From DASUDX01 sp036275365 (lineage in GTDB: Bacteria; Pseudomonadota; Gammaproteobacteria; Nevskiales; Nevskiaceae): a stretch of 64,000 nt of DNA. Both the position numbers and the translations under genes were made by a program. This document shows, one piece after another, positions 63,372 through 64,000 of the stretch (within the stretch, counting starts at the first letter, position 1; every line of letters begins with the position of its first letter). Below the pieces are notes generated by a model that saw nothing but the letters and a program-made list of their open reading frames with translations, was not told the origin of the DNA and searched no databases. The stretch lies in assembly GCA_036275365.1 (NCBI GenBank), contig DASUDX010000047.1, positions 35,413-99,412 of the forward strand, read 5' to 3'.

Positions 63372-63872
63372 TCAGCCGCGCTCGCGGCGGCCGAAGCGCG
63401 CCAGCAGCGGCGCGATCACCGGCGCCGGCACCAGCTTCTCCACCGGCGCGCCGAGCCCGGCCAGCTCGCGCACCAGGCTGGAGGAGAGATGGGCGAACTC
63501 GGGGCTGGGCGCCAGCATCACGGTGTCGAGCTGGGGGTAGAGATCGCGGTTCATCACCGCCATCTGCTTCTCGTAGTCCACATCCACCACGGTACGCACG
63601 CCGCGCACCAGCACGGTCACGCCATGCTCGCGGGCGAAATCCACCACCAGCCCGGAAAAGCCGGTGACGGTGACATTGGGCAGGTCCGAGGCCACCTCGC
63701 GGATCAGCGCGCAGCGCTCCTCCAGGGTGAACTTGGGGTTCTTGGCCACATTGGACCCCACCGCCACGATCAGCCGGGGGAACATTCGGGCCGCGCGATG
63801 AATGATGTCGTTGTGCCCCAGGGTCACCGGATCGAAGGTGCCGGAATAGGCCGCAACCACGGGGGTCGTCAT
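63372..63872 (-). CDS. coaD: Phosphopantetheine adenylyltransferase
   Basis: A 166-residue CoaD, normal length. The nucleotidyltransferase motif YSGTFDPVTLGHNDII and the C-terminal loop ending SSSLVRELAGLG are intact. It catalyses the penultimate step of CoA synthesis. The first codons are part of a 76-bp sequence repeated at the right edge of the window. Confidence 0.97.
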   Translation of the reverse strand: MTTPVVAAYSGTFDPVTLGHNDIIHRAARMFPRLIVAVGSNVAKNPKFTLEERCALIREVASDLPNVTVTGFSGLVVDFAREHGVTVLVRGVRTVVDVDYEKQMAVMNRDLYPQLDTVMLAPSPEFAHLSSSLVRELAGLGAPVEKLVPAPVIAPLLARFGRRERG

Positions 63873-64000
63873 GCCTGCCTCCGCTCAGTCAGGCGTCCAC
63901 GATCCGCCGCGGATACAGAGGCGGGGGCCGCGCGATGAATGATGTCGTTGTGCCCCAGGGTCACCGGATCGAAGGTGCCGGAATAGGCCGCAACCACGGG
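63788..64000. repeat. 76-bp direct repeat of the coaD 5' end, 137 bp apart
   Basis: Positions 63788-63863 recur without mismatch at 63925-64000, which is the last base of the window. The repeated piece encodes residues of about 4-28 of CoaD on the minus strand. The base before each copy differs (c versus g). The repeat may continue past the edge. Confidence 0.95.

Overview
The window is GC-rich, densely packed gammaproteobacterial chromosome. Gene content and order (murU-amgK / lptD-surA-pdxA-rsmA, rhlB / trxA-rho, an ExbB-ExbD-ExbD-TonB set, an olsBA pair, a TonB-dependent receptor) fit best with the Lysobacterales (Xanthomonadales) or a close relative. That placement is an inference from gene order and protein family only. 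I saw no tRNA, rRNA, CRISPR array, insertion sequence or phage gene.

Layout. 1-790: end of a nitrogen-PTS module (ptsN and a short, domain-only hprK that runs off the left edge). 834-5075: an M28 lipoprotein peptidase, a CHASE-GGDEF cyclic-di-GMP synthase and a Tsx-like outer-membrane protein. 5142-8302: a leftward lipid or acyl-CoA operon (SRPBCC protein, two acyl-CoA dehydrogenases). 8436-9706: a GT2 glycosyltransferase and an exported protein. 9740-12482: isoaspartyl peptidase, moaB and an exported amidohydrolase. 12549-13528: rpoH behind a perfect CIRCE operator and ended by a strong terminator. 13546-15227: a DUF374 acyltransferase and an unassigned diiron protein. 15313-19690: a MacA/LolCDE-type exporter with one adaptor, one ATPase and two permeases. 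19705-21402: olsBA (ornithine lipids) behind a tandem Pho box. 21479-23010: lipA and an exported protein. 23004-24712: murU-amgK (peptidoglycan recycling). 24813-30225: lptD-surA-pdxA-rsmA.

30222-43401 is the main accessory block: a complete-looking Tad/Flp pilus operon running leftward (flp, tadE, cpaB, rcpA, cpaE, cpaF, tadB, tadC, tadD, DUF3613, tadG). Its last gene is a large PAS-GGDEF protein with a decayed EAL domain. The block separates rsmA from apaH, which are normally neighbours, and apaG is absent from that position. A 20-bp perfect palindrome fills the -35/-10 spacer of the tad promoter.

43560-50086: apaH, a YCF48-like propeller and DUF1302 pair, pgeF and rhlB. 50389-52486: trxA-rho, where Rho has a disordered extension of about 160 residues. 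52746-59278: purD, a TonB-dependent receptor, a small membrane protein, purC and two 16S rRNA modification enzymes. 59287-61356: ExbB-ExbD-ExbD-TonB. 61423-63872: coaD-ferredoxin-ggt. A 76-bp repeat of the coaD 5' end lies at the right edge.

The most informative signals are regulatory: CIRCE on rpoH, a tandem Pho box on olsB, and the palindromic operator candidate on the tad operon. Structurally, the tad block with its own cyclic-di-GMP sensor inside a housekeeping cluster stands out.
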